Shown: positions 43,131 through 52,380 of the stretch, in pieces
Layout: the number at the start of each line of letters is the position of its first letter
Numbering within the stretch: the stretch's first letter is position 1
Origin: LMUY01 sp964244585
GTDB taxonomy: Bacteria > Pseudomonadota > Alphaproteobacteria > Acetobacterales > Acetobacteraceae
Length of the DNA: 64,000 bases
Reading direction: 5' to 3'
Assembly (NCBI GenBank): GCA_964244585.1
Contig: CAXTJM010000003.1
Location: 171,470 to 235,469, forward strand
The notes under the pieces: model-generated
What the model was told of the DNA's origin: nothing
The model's database searches: none
The model's input: only the letters and a program-made list of their open reading frames with translations
Program-made: the position numbers and the translations under genes

Positions 43131-45113
43131 ATGGCGCCAGCACCGCAGCGGTTGCCCGACCGCCCTGTCGCCGCTGACACGCTGGCGCAACAGGCCGGGC
43201 GCGTGGCCGCCGGCTATCGGCCCGCCTATGTCGTGGTCGATGATACGGACGCCGTGATCCTGTTTTCCCGCGGCACCGGGCGGTTCCTGGACCCGGCCGG
43301 CGCGACCACGCTTCACCTTCCAAGCCTGTTGCCGCCGGAACTCGGGACCGAGCTGCGCGAGCTGATGCGCTGGAGCCGCGCGACCGGACGGCCGGGCCGG
43401 ACCGGTGCCTTGTCGATGCAGACCGGGCAAGGGCCGTCCCGGATGACCTTGACCGTGGAACCGCTGTCGCCGGACGGCGCCGCGCCAGGCCGGCTCATGG
43501 TGCTGTTCCAGGTTTCCGGCCCGGCCATGGCACCGGCCGGCCCGGACCGCCAGGCGCTCGTCGCCGGCCTACAGGCCGATCTGCACCTTGCCAGGGACCG
43601 TCTGCAGTCGATGACCGAAGAGCTGGCCTTCAGCAACGAGGAGTTCCGCACCACCACCGAGGAGCTGGAGACCTCGAACGAGGAGTTGGGCGCGACCAGC
43701 GAGGAGTTGCGCACCACGAACGAGGCCCTGACGGCGCGGGTCGGCGAACTCGACCAGGCGAACTCCGACATCCGCAACATGCTGCAAAGCACCAGGATCG
43801 CCATCGTGTTCCTGGACGAGGCGCTGCGGATCCGCAGCTTCACGCCGGCGATCCGCGACCTGTTCCACCTCATCGACCAGGATGTCGGCCGTCCGCTGGC
43901 CGACCTCGCCACCCCTCTGGCCTATCCCAGCCTGTTGGAAGATCTGTCACGGGTGCTTCGAACGCAGGCCACGCTGGAACGCGAGGCCATCGGCCTGGCC
44001 GGCACGCAGCGATACTTCGCCCGGATGCTCCCCTACCGCGACGCGGACGGACGCACCGCGGGAGTCGTGCTGGCCTTCATCGACGTCACCGCCGCCCACC
44101 AGGCGGACCAAGCCCTGCGCGACAGCGAGGAGAAGCTGCATCGCATGGCGGCCAGCGTTCCCGCATTCCTGTTCATCGCAGGCCCGGCGGGCGACTGCAC
44201 CTACGTCAACCCGCCCTTCCATGCCTTCACCGGCATGGCAGCGGCCGACGCGTTGGGACGGGGCTGGCTCGCAGCCATGCAGCAGGACGATGTCCGGTCG
44301 ATGCGCGCCGCCTGGCACATCGTTCCGGGCCGAGGCGACATCGTGGAGCACGAGGTGCGTTTCCGCCGGGCGGACGGCGCGTGGCACTGGTTCCTCCTCC
44401 GTGCCGTGCCGCAGACGGACCGGGACGGGGGGGTGGTGCGATGGTTCGGCTCCTGCACCGATATCGACGAGCGCCGCAAGGTCGAAGCCCGGCAGAGCCA
44501 CACGCTCGCGCAGTTGCAGCACCGGGTGAAGAACATCCTCTCGATGGTCCGCTCGCTGCTGACGCGCACCTTGGAGACGAGCGGGGACCTGGACCATTTC
44601 GCCCATCATTTCGCGGGCCGCATCGGTGCGCTGGGCCGGGTCCAGACTGTCGCGGCGCGCACGCCCGACCATCGCGTGATGCTGGAGGAACTCGTACGGG
44701 AAGAGCTTGCGGCCCACGGTGCACAAAACGAGGAACAGGCCCACGTCGAAGGGCCGGACGTTTCGCTATCCGAGAAAACCGCGGGAATAGTCGGCTTGGC
44801 CATGCACGAGTTGATCACCAATGCATTGAAATACGGCGCCCTGTCGGTGCCGTCCGCCCACCTGAACGTGGTGTGGACCGTGGACCGGCAGGCCGGCAAC
44901 GCCGCATGCCTGGTTGTCGACTGGCGCGAGACCGGGGTGCCTTTGACCGACATGAACCCCCGGCGACGCGGATTCGGCCGCGAACTGATCGAACAGGGTC
45001 TGCCTTACGAATTGGGGGCAGCAACGACGTTCCAGTTCCGGCCCGGCGGCCTGCATTGCCGCATTTCCATGCCGCTGCCATCGTTCGCCGGCATGGTTGT
45101 TGTACCAGAATGA
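43131..45113 (+). CDS. HWE-type sensor histidine kinase, CheB/CheR-fusion-like but truncated
   Basis: 660 residues. The head (YRPAYVVVDDTDAVILFSRGTGRFLDP) matches the segment that follows the CheR domain in CheB/CheR-PAS-kinase fusions. A coiled coil at about 145-215 has TEELETSNEELGATSEEL, then a PAS_10-like domain (220-320), a second PAS (335-450), the phospho-acceptor in AQLQHRVKNILSMVRSLL (His 464), and an HWE ATPase with MHELITNALKYGAL. No CheB or CheR domain is encoded, and none lies upstream. It is probably cytosolic; its output is unknown. A Crp/Fnr regulator follows. Confidence 0.85.
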   Translation: MAPAPQRLPDRPVAADTLAQQAGRVAAGYRPAYVVVDDTDAVILFSRGTGRFLDPAGATTLHLPSLLPPELGTELRELMRWSRATGRPGRTGALSMQTGQGPSRMTLTVEPLSPDGAAPGRLMVLFQVSGPAMAPAGPDRQALVAGLQADLHLARDRLQSMTEELAFSNEEFRTTTEELETSNEELGATSEELRTTNEALTARVGELDQANSDIRNMLQSTRIAIVFLDEALRIRSFTPAIRDLFHLIDQDVGRPLADLATPLAYPSLLEDLSRVLRTQATLEREAIGLAGTQRYFARMLPYRDADGRTAGVVLAFIDVTAAHQADQALRDSEEKLHRMAASVPAFLFIAGPAGDCTYVNPPFHAFTGMAAADALGRGWLAAMQQDDVRSMRAAWHIVPGRGDIVEHEVRFRRADGAWHWFLLRAVPQTDRDGGVVRWFGSCTDIDERRKVEARQSHTLAQLQHRVKNILSMVRSLLTRTLETSGDLDHFAHHFAGRIGALGRVQTVAARTPDHRVMLEELVREELAAHGAQNEEQAHVEGPDVSLSEKTAGIVGLAMHELITNALKYGALSVPSAHLNVVWTVDRQAGNAACLVVDWRETGVPLTDMNPRRRGFGRELIEQGLPYELGAATTFQFRPGGLHCRISMPLPSFAGMVVVPE

Positions 45114-45357
45114 CCGGCCTGGCGCCGCTGCTGCTCGCCGGGTTTCCGTCGCCCCGGAGTTGGCGCTTGTCTTCCTGGACCAGTCGGCACCATGTAAGGG
45201 TTCTTCCGTATGGACGGCAGCCGCATGATGTCGCTTTGCTCGAAATGAATTTGAACAGCCTGGCGTCCTCACCGGCCGAGCACCCCATGGCTCGCCGCAA
45301 CCGGTTGGCGCGGCCCGTGCTTCGTCTTGCCGGTCGACGCGCGTCGGCGGCCGCGTG
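45114..45357. other. intergenic region between HWE kinase and Crp/Fnr gene
   Basis: 244 bp with no coding frame of its own that I trust. It should hold the promoter of the Crp/Fnr gene. No clear half-site palindrome of the TTGAT-N4-ATCAA type was seen. Confidence 0.35.
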
Positions 45358-46086
45358 ATGTGGCCTTTGCCGAAGCCGTTGGAGTTCTCCGAATCCGAGA
45401 ACGTACTGCTCCGGCGCATGTCGGGCCTGGCCTCCTTGTCCGATCCCGAGCTGAACGTGCTGCGAGAGGTCACGCTGCAACCAAGCAGCGCCCCGCCGCA
45501 GACCGAGTTCTGCGTCGAGGGACGGGTGCTGGCGCCGAGGGTGCTGCTGTCGGGCTGGGCTTGCTACCAGCGTATCCTCGGCGACGGACGGCGGCAGATC
45601 GTCAGCTTCGTGCTTCCCGGCGATTTGATCGGTTCAATCACGCGCAGCGCACTACCCGCGTCCCAGACGGCGATGGCGCTGACCCCGGTGGTGACGGCCG
45701 ATGCGCGGCCGTTGCTGACGGCCCTGGATGGCACGGCGCCCGGCCTCGACGAGGCCATGCTCCGGATGGGCTATGCCGAGGACGTGCGGATGCGGGACCA
45801 TGTGGTGCGCCTCGGCCGCCAAACTGCCTATGAGCGGGTCGTCCACCTGATGCTGGAGTTCCATAGCCGCCTGGATGCGGTCGGGCTGGTGCTGCACGAC
45901 GGATTTGCCGTTCCCGTCACGCAGGAGGTGTTGGCCGACGCACTCGGACTGAGCGTTGTCCACATAAACCGCACGCTGCAGCAGATCCGGCGGGACAATC
46001 TGTTCGAGCTGCGCTTCGGCCGGATCAAGCTGCGGCAGATCGAGTTGATGCAGGCGCTGGTCGACTGGTCTCCTCCCGCCGCATAG
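45358..46086 (+). CDS. Crp/Fnr-family transcription regulator
   Basis: 242 residues. The cyclic-nucleotide-binding-like fold has LLSGWACYQRILGDGRRQIVSFVLPGDLIGS; the C-terminal winged helix contains VPVTQEVLADALGLSVVHINRTLQQIRRDNL, the classic Crp recognition helix. It lacks the four-cysteine set of Fnr, so it is not an iron-sulfur oxygen sensor. The ligand is unknown. It may be functionally linked to the adjacent HWE kinase. ATG 45358 is chosen; GTG 45355 is one codon earlier. Confidence 0.88.
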   Translation: MWPLPKPLEFSESENVLLRRMSGLASLSDPELNVLREVTLQPSSAPPQTEFCVEGRVLAPRVLLSGWACYQRILGDGRRQIVSFVLPGDLIGSITRSALPASQTAMALTPVVTADARPLLTALDGTAPGLDEAMLRMGYAEDVRMRDHVVRLGRQTAYERVVHLMLEFHSRLDAVGLVLHDGFAVPVTQEVLADALGLSVVHINRTLQQIRRDNLFELRFGRIKLRQIELMQALVDWSPPAA

Positions 46087-46108
46087 GCGGGGCAGGTCTT
46101 GCCCCGGT

Positions 46109-46438
46109 CTAGCGTTCCCGCTCATCGGCGTCGGATTCGACCTCGATCTCGTCCGGGATGGCATCTGCATCGTCCTCGAGGTCGGACGCGTCCTCGATCA
46201 CGTCCTCCTCCGCCTCGTCCTCCACGGCCTCGACCTCCACATCGGCGTCGTCGGCCACGGGCGGCTTCTTCGGGCGCTTGTCTTCCACCACGTTGCCGCC
46301 CGTCCGGCGCGGGCGCGGCGCCTCCGCCGGTTGGTCCGTCCCGCATTTCGGGCACACCGCCGGGGTCTTCGTCAGGTCGTAGAAGCGGGCGCCGCAGGCC
46401 ACGCACACTCGCTTGGTACCGAGTTCGGGCTTCGGCAT
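46109..46438 (-). CDS. FYDLN-acid (TIGR02300) zinc-ribbon protein
   Basis: 109 residues. PELGTKRVCVACGARFYDL and AVCPKCG form a small zinc ribbon with the FYDL signature, followed by about 50 residues of Asp/Glu-rich tail. It is a conserved alphaproteobacterial protein of unknown function, often next to aroA. ATG 46438 is preceded by AAGGAGT. It is divergent from aroA with 124 bp between. Confidence 0.9.
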   Translation of the reverse strand: MPKPELGTKRVCVACGARFYDLTKTPAVCPKCGTDQPAEAPRPRRTGGNVVEDKRPKKPPVADDADVEVEAVEDEAEEDVIEDASDLEDDADAIPDEIEVESDADERER

Positions 46439-46562
46439 GCAGCAGCACTCCTTCGCAGTCCAGCGCAAACCGCTAGAGGGCGGGCCCCATGCCATCGTCC
46501 CGCCGCCGTGTCAAACCGGGCACCTATCCAAAGCGCACCACCCCTGCTAAGCGCGCGGCGCC

Positions 46563-47894
46563 ATGGCGCCGCTCCCTCCCCTCCAGCCCTTGACGGCACG
46601 CCGCCCGATGGCCCCCCTGGCCGGGCACGTCGCGGTGCCGGGCGACAAGTCGATCAGCCACCGCGCGCTGATGTTCGCCGCGCTGGCCGTCGGCGAGACA
46701 CGGATCACGGGCCTGCTGGAGGGCGAGGACGTGCTGCGCACCGCCGCGGCGATGCGCGCGCTGGGCGCCAGCGTGCGGCAGGACGGGGCGGCGTGGCGGG
46801 TCGCCGGGCGCGGCATTGGCGGCCTGGCGGAGCCTGTGGACGTGCTGGACATGGGCAATTCCGGCACGGCCGCGCGCCTTCTGGCCGGGATGCTGGCCAG
46901 CCAAGACGTGTTCGCGGTCATGACCGGCGACGCCAGCCTGCGCCGCCGCCCCATGCGCCGGGTGACGGAGCCGCTCTCCCTCTGCGGCGCGCAGTTCGCC
47001 TCGCGCGCGGGCGGGTTGCTGCCGTTGGCCGTGCAAGGAGCGCGGGACGCCATGCCGATCCATTACCGCGTGCCGGTCGCGTCCGCCCAGGTGAAGTCCG
47101 CCATCCTGCTCGCCGGACTGAACGCGGCGGGGCGCACGGTGGTGGAGGAGGGCGTCGCCACCCGCGATCACACCGAGGCCATGCTGCGGCATTTCGGCGC
47201 CGACATCGCCGTGGCGGAGGATGGCGCCGGCCGGGTGATCACCCTGTCCGGCCAGCCGGAGCTGCGCGCGCGGGACGTGAGCGTGCCGGGCGACCCGTCC
47301 TCCGCCGCCTTTCCGGTGGCGGCGGCGCTGCTGGTGCCCGGCTCGGCCGTCACCGTCCAGGGCGTCGGGCTGAACCCGCTGCGCACGGGGCTGTTCGCGA
47401 CCCTACGGGAGATGGGCGCCGACCTGGCGGTTGCCGGCGAGCGGCGTCAGGGCGGTGAGCCGGTCGGCGACATGACGGTACGATATGGTGAACTTCGCGG
47501 CGTCGACGTGCCGCCCGGCCGGGCGGCAGCCATGATCGACGAATACCCGATCCTGGCCGTGATCGGCGCTTGCACGCCGGGCACGACGCGGATGCGCGGC
47601 CTGGGTGAGTTGCGGATCAAGGAAAGCGACCGCTTGGCCGCGACCGCCGCCATGGTGCAGGCAGCCGGTGCGGCGGTCACGATCGAGGGCGACGACCTTG
47701 TCGTGCAGGGAAATCCGGCGCTGCCGGGCGGCTGCACGGTGGCCACCCACATGGACCACCGACTGGCGATGAGCGCGCTCGTGATGGGGCTGGCAACGCA
47801 GCGCCCGGTCGCGATCGACGATGCGGCCTTCATCGAGACGAGTTTTCCGGGCTTCGCCGGCCTGATGCGCGGGCTCGGGGCGGACATCGCATGA
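46563..47894 (+). CDS. aroA: 3-phosphoshikimate 1-carboxyvinyltransferase (EPSP synthase)
   Basis: 443 residues. VPGDKSISHRALMFAALA, then LDMGNSGTAARLL, VPVASAQVKSAILLAGL, IDEYPILAVIGA and RIKESDRLAA cover the substrate-binding blocks. It condenses shikimate-3-phosphate with PEP. The LDMGNSGTAARLL block is of the class II (glyphosate-tolerant) alphaproteobacterial type rather than the E. coli type. It overlaps cmk by ATGA, the usual aroA-cmk-rpsA order. Confidence 0.96.
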   Translation: MAPLPPLQPLTARRPMAPLAGHVAVPGDKSISHRALMFAALAVGETRITGLLEGEDVLRTAAAMRALGASVRQDGAAWRVAGRGIGGLAEPVDVLDMGNSGTAARLLAGMLASQDVFAVMTGDASLRRRPMRRVTEPLSLCGAQFASRAGGLLPLAVQGARDAMPIHYRVPVASAQVKSAILLAGLNAAGRTVVEEGVATRDHTEAMLRHFGADIAVAEDGAGRVITLSGQPELRARDVSVPGDPSSAAFPVAAALLVPGSAVTVQGVGLNPLRTGLFATLREMGADLAVAGERRQGGEPVGDMTVRYGELRGVDVPPGRAAAMIDEYPILAVIGACTPGTTRMRGLGELRIKESDRLAATAAMVQAAGAAVTIEGDDLVVQGNPALPGGCTVATHMDHRLAMSALVMGLATQRPVAIDDAAFIETSFPGFAGLMRGLGADIA

Positions 47895-48523
47895 TCATCG
47901 CGATCGACGGCCCGGCCGCCGCCGGCAAGGGCACCCTGGCGCGCCGCCTGGCGGCGGAGCTCGGCCTGCCCTACCTGGACACCGGGCTGCTGTACCGTGC
48001 CGTCGGCCGCCGCGTGCTGCGGGCGGGCGCGGACCCGGCGGATGCCGCCTTGGCGCAGGCGCATGCGGAGGCGCTGCGGCCGGACGACCTGGCGCGCGAC
48101 GACCTGCGCGGCCCTGATGCCGACCAGGCCGCGAGCCTGGTCGCCGCCGTGCCCGCGGTGCGGAAGGCGCTGCTGGCCTTCCAGCGCGGCTTCGCCCGAC
48201 GCGGGGGCGCCGTGCTGGACGGGCGCGACATCGGCACCGTCATCTTCCCCGACGCCGACGTGAAGCTGTTCGTGACGGCCAGCGTGCAGGCCCGCGCCGA
48301 GCGCCGCTGGCGCGAGCACCACGCCGCGCCGCTGGCAACCGTCGCCGCCGAGTTGCAGGCCCGGGACGCCGCCGACGCCGCCCGCGCCGCCGCGCCGCTG
48401 CGCCCGGCAGACGATGCCACCGTGCTCGACACTACCGCCATGGACGCCGAGCAGGCGTTCGTTGCGGCAATGGCTGCGATCCGCAGCCTTGTTCCCTCGT
48501 CCTCCGGAAGAGGATCGGGGTGA
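47891..48523 (+). CDS. cmk: cytidylate kinase
   Basis: 210 residues. Walker A IAIDGPAAAGKGTLARRL, then LDTGLLYRAVG, DGRDIGTVIFPDADVKLFV and ASVQARAERRW fit (d)CMP kinase. The last residues (LVPSSSGRGSG) are encoded by a palindromic repeat that also supplies the TGA, so the C-terminus has probably been re-tailored. It sits between aroA and rpsA. Confidence 0.95.
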   Translation: MIIAIDGPAAAGKGTLARRLAAELGLPYLDTGLLYRAVGRRVLRAGADPADAALAQAHAEALRPDDLARDDLRGPDADQAASLVAAVPAVRKALLAFQRGFARRGGAVLDGRDIGTVIFPDADVKLFVTASVQARAERRWREHHAAPLATVAAELQARDAADAARAAAPLRPADDATVLDTTAMDAEQAFVAAMAAIRSLVPSSSGRGSG

Positions 48524-48526
48524 GGG
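48494..48526. repeat. REP-like palindrome spanning the cmk stop codon
   Basis: An imperfect inverted repeat, CCCTC at 48494 and GAGGG ending at 48526, with inner CTCC/GGAAGAG arms. It encodes the last cmk residues and the stop. It resembles the intergenic CCCTCTCCC palindromes at 6.1, 15.9 and 36.4 kb. A second small palindrome CCCTTTGCCAAAGGG lies at 48569-48583. Confidence 0.45.
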
Positions 48527-48749
48527 CGCTGCCCGCCTGATCGAACGCGGCCAGCCTTCAGCGCGCGACCCTTTGCCAAAGGGAAGAGCGTTACGGATCT
48601 GCGGTCTTTCTTGACTCTTCAGCGGAACCGGTGTTCCTGCGCGCGCTACCGTCCGTAAACCCGGCCCGCTATGCATGGGCAAGCCGTTCCCCTCGCGGGC
48701 GCGCAAACATCGGCGCTTCGGCGCCCCTATCAGGAAGCAAGCACCCCAC
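48527..48749 (+). promoter_or_regulatory. rpsA leader region
   Basis: About 220 bp without a convincing gene upstream of rpsA. It holds the CCCTTTG/CAAAGGG palindrome (48569-48583) and a TTGACT at 48611-48616 that could be a -35 element; no good -10 is visible at 17-18 bp. It probably contains the rpsA promoter and an untranslated leader. Confidence 0.35.
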
Positions 48750-50477
48750 ATGGCATCTCAGGCCGTCGCCTACGATTACTCGAAATCCCACAATCCGGGC
48801 GGCGAGGACTTCGCCTCCCTGCTGGACGAGACCCTTGGCCGGGATACCGGCTTCGACGGGTCCGTCGTCACCGGCCGCGTCCTGCGTCTGACCGACGAGT
48901 TCGCCATCGTCGATGTCGGCCTCAAGAGCGAAGGCCGCGTCGCGCTGAAGGAATTCGGCCCGCCGGGCGCCGCCCCCGAGGTCAAGCCCGGCGACCTGAT
49001 CGAGCTGTTCGTCGAGCGCTACGAGGACCGCGACGGCGCCATCGTGCTGTCGCGCGAGAAGGCGCGCCGCGAGGAGGCCTGGACCAACCTGGAGAAGGCG
49101 TTCGAGGCGCAGATCCGCGTCAACGGCACGATCTACGGCCGGGTCAAGGGCGGCTTCACCGTCGACCTCGGCGGCGCCGTGGCATTCCTGCCCGGCTCCC
49201 AGGTCGACATCCGCCCGGTGCGCGACGTGGGCCCGCTGATGGGCACGCCGCAGCCGTTCCAGATCCTCAAGATGGACCGCGCCCGCGGCAACATCGTCGT
49301 CAGCCGCCGCGCCGTGCTGGAGGAGACCCGGGCCGAGCAGCGCTCCGAGCTGATCCAGGGCCTTAAGGAAGGCATGATCCTGGACGGCGTGGTGAAGAAC
49401 ATCACCGATTACGGCGCCTTCGTGGATCTCGGCGGCGTCGACGGCCTGTTGCACGTGACCGACGTGGCCTGGCGCCGCATCAACCACCCGTCTGAGGCGT
49501 TGCAGATCGGCCAGCAGGTGCGCGTGCAGGTGATCCGCTTCAATGCGGACACGCAGCGCATCAGCCTGGGCATGAAGCAGCTCGAGGCCGACCCATGGGA
49601 AGGCGTGGCGGCGAAATACCCGCCTGGCGCCAAGTACACCGGCCGGGTCACCAACATCACCGATTACGGCGCCTTCGTGGAGCTGGAGCCGGGCGTGGAA
49701 GGCCTGGTCCACGTCTCCGAGATGAGCTGGACCAAGAAGAACGTCCATCCGGGCAAGATCGTCTCCACCTCCCAGGAAGTGGACGTGATGGTGCTGGACG
49801 TGGACAGCTCCAAGCGGCGCATCTCGCTGGGCCTGAAGCAGGTGCAGCGCAACCCGTGGGAGGAGTTCATCGATGCGCAGCCGGTCGGCAGCGTGGTCGA
49901 GGGCGAGATCCGCAACATCACGGAGTTCGGCCTGTTCGTCGGCCTGTCCGCCGACGTGGACGGCATGGTGCACATGTCCGACATCGCCTGGGACGAGCCC
50001 GGCGAGTTGGCGATGGCCAAGTTCGAGAAGGGCCAGATCGTCAAGGCCAAGGTGCTGGACGTCGATGTCGAGAAGGAGCGCATCTCGCTCGGCATCAAGC
50101 AGCTCGAGGACGATCCGGCGGCCGACACGCTCAGCCGCGTGCACAAGGGCGAGGTCGTCACCTGCGTGGTGACCGCGATCCAGGCCAACGGCATCGAGGT
50201 CAAGGTGGACGAGGTGCTCACCGGCTTCATCCGCCGGGCCGAACTGGCGCGCGACAAGGGCGACCAGCGCCCGGACCGCTTCGCCGTCGGCGAGAAGGTC
50301 GATGCCAAGATCACGGCGATCGACCGCGCCGCCCGCAAGCTCTCGCTCACCATCAAGGGGCGCGAGATCGAGGAGGACAAGCAGGCGGTGGCCGAGTTCG
50401 GCACGTCGGACAGCGGCGCCTCGCTGGGCGACATCCTGGGTGCGGCGATCCGGCGCCGCAACCAGCAGGGCGAATAA
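48750..50477 (+). CDS. rpsA: 30S ribosomal protein S1
   Basis: 575 residues with six tandem S1 RNA-binding domains (for example ILDGVVKNITDYGAFVDLGG and KYTGRVTNITDYGAFVELEP). It brings mRNA to the 30S subunit. ATG 48750 (MASQAVAYDYS) is chosen; AGGA lies further upstream than usual. It follows cmk and precedes sppA, as in relatives. Confidence 0.97.
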   Translation: MASQAVAYDYSKSHNPGGEDFASLLDETLGRDTGFDGSVVTGRVLRLTDEFAIVDVGLKSEGRVALKEFGPPGAAPEVKPGDLIELFVERYEDRDGAIVLSREKARREEAWTNLEKAFEAQIRVNGTIYGRVKGGFTVDLGGAVAFLPGSQVDIRPVRDVGPLMGTPQPFQILKMDRARGNIVVSRRAVLEETRAEQRSELIQGLKEGMILDGVVKNITDYGAFVDLGGVDGLLHVTDVAWRRINHPSEALQIGQQVRVQVIRFNADTQRISLGMKQLEADPWEGVAAKYPPGAKYTGRVTNITDYGAFVELEPGVEGLVHVSEMSWTKKNVHPGKIVSTSQEVDVMVLDVDSSKRRISLGLKQVQRNPWEEFIDAQPVGSVVEGEIRNITEFGLFVGLSADVDGMVHMSDIAWDEPGELAMAKFEKGQIVKAKVLDVDVEKERISLGIKQLEDDPAADTLSRVHKGEVVTCVVTAIQANGIEVKVDEVLTGFIRRAELARDKGDQRPDRFAVGEKVDAKITAIDRAARKLSLTIKGREIEEDKQAVAEFGTSDSGASLGDILGAAIRRRNQQGE

Positions 50478-50483
50478 GCCCTG

Positions 50484-51404
50484 ATGGACGGCCTGGAAGC
50501 GGATCTGCTGGTCGATCGGCGGCGCCTCAAGCGCCGCCTGTCCTTCTGGCGCGTGCTGGCGGTGCTCGTGATCCTGGGCATCGTCGGCTACGTCGTCGTG
50601 GGACGCCAGCCGACCCTGCTGCCGGGCACGTCGCACGTGACCCGCGTGACCGTCAGCGGCGTCATAGCCTCCAACCGGCGTCTGGTGGAGGCGGTGAGCG
50701 CCCTGGCGAAGGACAGCAGCGTCGCCGCTGTCCTGCTGGCGGTGGACAGCCCAGGCGGCAGCGTCGCCGGCGGCGAAAGCCTGCACGACGCGCTGGCCCG
50801 GGTCGCCGCGGTCAAGCCGGTGGTCACCGTCATGGGTGGCACGGCGGCCTCCGCGGGCTACATGATCAGCCTGCCGGCGGCGCGGATCTTCGCCAGCAAC
50901 GCCACCTTGACCGGCTCGATCGGCGTGATCCTGGAGACGGGCAACGCGGCCGGCCTGCTGGACAAGCTCGGCCTGTCGGCGGAGGCGATCATCTCCGGCC
51001 CGCTGAAGGACCAGCCTTCCTTCACCCACGGATTGTCGCCGGCCGGCAGGGATTACCTGCAGGGCCTGGTGGGCGACCTGTTCGGCCAGTTCGTCACCAT
51101 GGTGGCACAGGCCCGCCACATGGACGAAGCGGAGGTGCGCCAGCTTGCCGACGGCCGCGCCTATACCGGGCGGCAGGCACGGGCCTTGGGCCTGGTGGAC
51201 GAGATCGGCGGCGAGCCCGAGGCGCGGGCCTGGCTTGCCAAGGACAAGGGCGTGAAGGCGGACCTGCCCATCTCCGATCTGCGGCTCGGCAGCTTCTACG
51301 ATCGCACGGTCGGCGCGACGCTGGGGTTGATCGGCGACCGCCTGGGCCTCGGCACGGCAGCCGGCGTGCCGATGGCGATCTGGAGCCCGGAGCTGGTCCG
51401 CTAG
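50484..51404 (+). CDS. sppA: signal peptide peptidase SppA (short, 36K type)
   Basis: 306 residues with one N-terminal membrane anchor (FWRVLAVLVILGIVGYVVVG). Serine nucleophile in MGGTAASAGYMISLPA, TGSIGVI motif, and the lysine general base in SGPLKDQPSF. It cleaves leftover signal peptides in the membrane. It starts 6 bp after rpsA. In many relatives ihfB follows; here a universal stress protein does. Confidence 0.93.
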   Translation: MDGLEADLLVDRRRLKRRLSFWRVLAVLVILGIVGYVVVGRQPTLLPGTSHVTRVTVSGVIASNRRLVEAVSALAKDSSVAAVLLAVDSPGGSVAGGESLHDALARVAAVKPVVTVMGGTAASAGYMISLPAARIFASNATLTGSIGVILETGNAAGLLDKLGLSAEAIISGPLKDQPSFTHGLSPAGRDYLQGLVGDLFGQFVTMVAQARHMDEAEVRQLADGRAYTGRQARALGLVDEIGGEPEARAWLAKDKGVKADLPISDLRLGSFYDRTVGATLGLIGDRLGLGTAAGVPMAIWSPELVR

Positions 51405-51506
51405 CCGCTGACTACGATGGTGCGGTCATAGCCGCTCCTTGCCTCCCGCCTCGCGGCTTGCTTCTGTTCGGCAATAAACCAGACCGTCACCCGAGGACGA
51501 CCCGCC

Positions 51507-52373
51507 ATGCCGATCCGCAAGCTGCTCCTGCCCCTCACCGGCACCACGGCCGGCGAGGCGGCGATCGCCACCGCCCTGCTCATCGCGCGGCAGTTCAACG
51601 CGCACATCATGGCCCTGCACGTCCGCGCAGACAGCCGGGACGTGGCGCCGCTGGCGGGCGAAGGCCTGTCCGGCGCCATGATCCAGGAGATGATGCAGGC
51701 CACGGAGAAGGAGAGCGGCGAGCGGTCCTTCGCCGTGCGCGAGCTGTTCGACCGTGCCCTGGGAGGTGCCGGCATCCGCATGGAGCACCCCACCGCGCAG
51801 GAGGACCATCCCAGCGCCTCCTTCGCCACGACCGTCGGCCGCGAGGAAGACGTGGTCGCCCAGCAGGCCCGCCTGGCGGACCTGACCATCGTGCCGCACC
51901 CGGAATCCGGGGACGACGTGTCCTCCTCGGACGCGCTGCACGCCGTCCTGTTCGACAGCGGCCGGCCGGTGCTGATCGCGCCGCACCGCACGCCCGTCAC
52001 CCTGGGCACGCGCGTGGCCGTGGCGTGGAACGGCACGGGCGAGGGTGCGGCGGCGGTCCAGGCCGCGCTGCCGTGGCTGCGCGCCGCGCAGGCGGTACGG
52101 ATCCTCTGGTCGGACGACTACCAGCGCAACGGACCGCCGGCGCGCGACCTGGCGGCCTACCTGGCGCTGCACGGCATCAAGCCGGAAGTGGCGACGTTCC
52201 GCCCGCTCGACCGCGAAGTCGGGGCCGGCATGCTGGCGGCCGCGCGCGAGTTCGGGGCCGACCTGCTAACCATGGGCGCCTATTCGCACTCCCGCCTGCG
52301 CCAGCTCATCCTGGGCGGCGTGACCCGCCACGTGCTGGAGAAGGCGGATCTGCCGGTGCTGATGAACCGCTGA
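51507..52373 (+). CDS. universal stress protein (tandem Usp domains)
   Basis: 288 residues, two Usp-like halves: MPIRKLLLPLTGTTAGEAAI opens the first, TLGTRVAVAWNGTGEGAAAV the second, and the nucleotide-loop-like GAYSHSRLRQLILGGVTRHVL closes it. A cytosolic stress protein of unspecific role. It lies 102 bp after sppA and is probably separately transcribed. Confidence 0.9.
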   Translation: MPIRKLLLPLTGTTAGEAAIATALLIARQFNAHIMALHVRADSRDVAPLAGEGLSGAMIQEMMQATEKESGERSFAVRELFDRALGGAGIRMEHPTAQEDHPSASFATTVGREEDVVAQQARLADLTIVPHPESGDDVSSSDALHAVLFDSGRPVLIAPHRTPVTLGTRVAVAWNGTGEGAAAVQAALPWLRAAQAVRILWSDDYQRNGPPARDLAAYLALHGIKPEVATFRPLDREVGAGMLAAAREFGADLLTMGAYSHSRLRQLILGGVTRHVLEKADLPVLMNR

Positions 52374-52380
52374 CCCGGCG

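Noticed and set aside
41267..43180. Reverse open frame opposite the metalloprotease and running past it
   Set aside because: Antisense shadow; no domain, and the forward gene has clear protease and repeat motifs.
48669..51119. 816-codon reverse open frame opposite rpsA/sppA
   Set aside because: His/Asp/Ala-rich shadow of the S1 repeats; no start or domain support.
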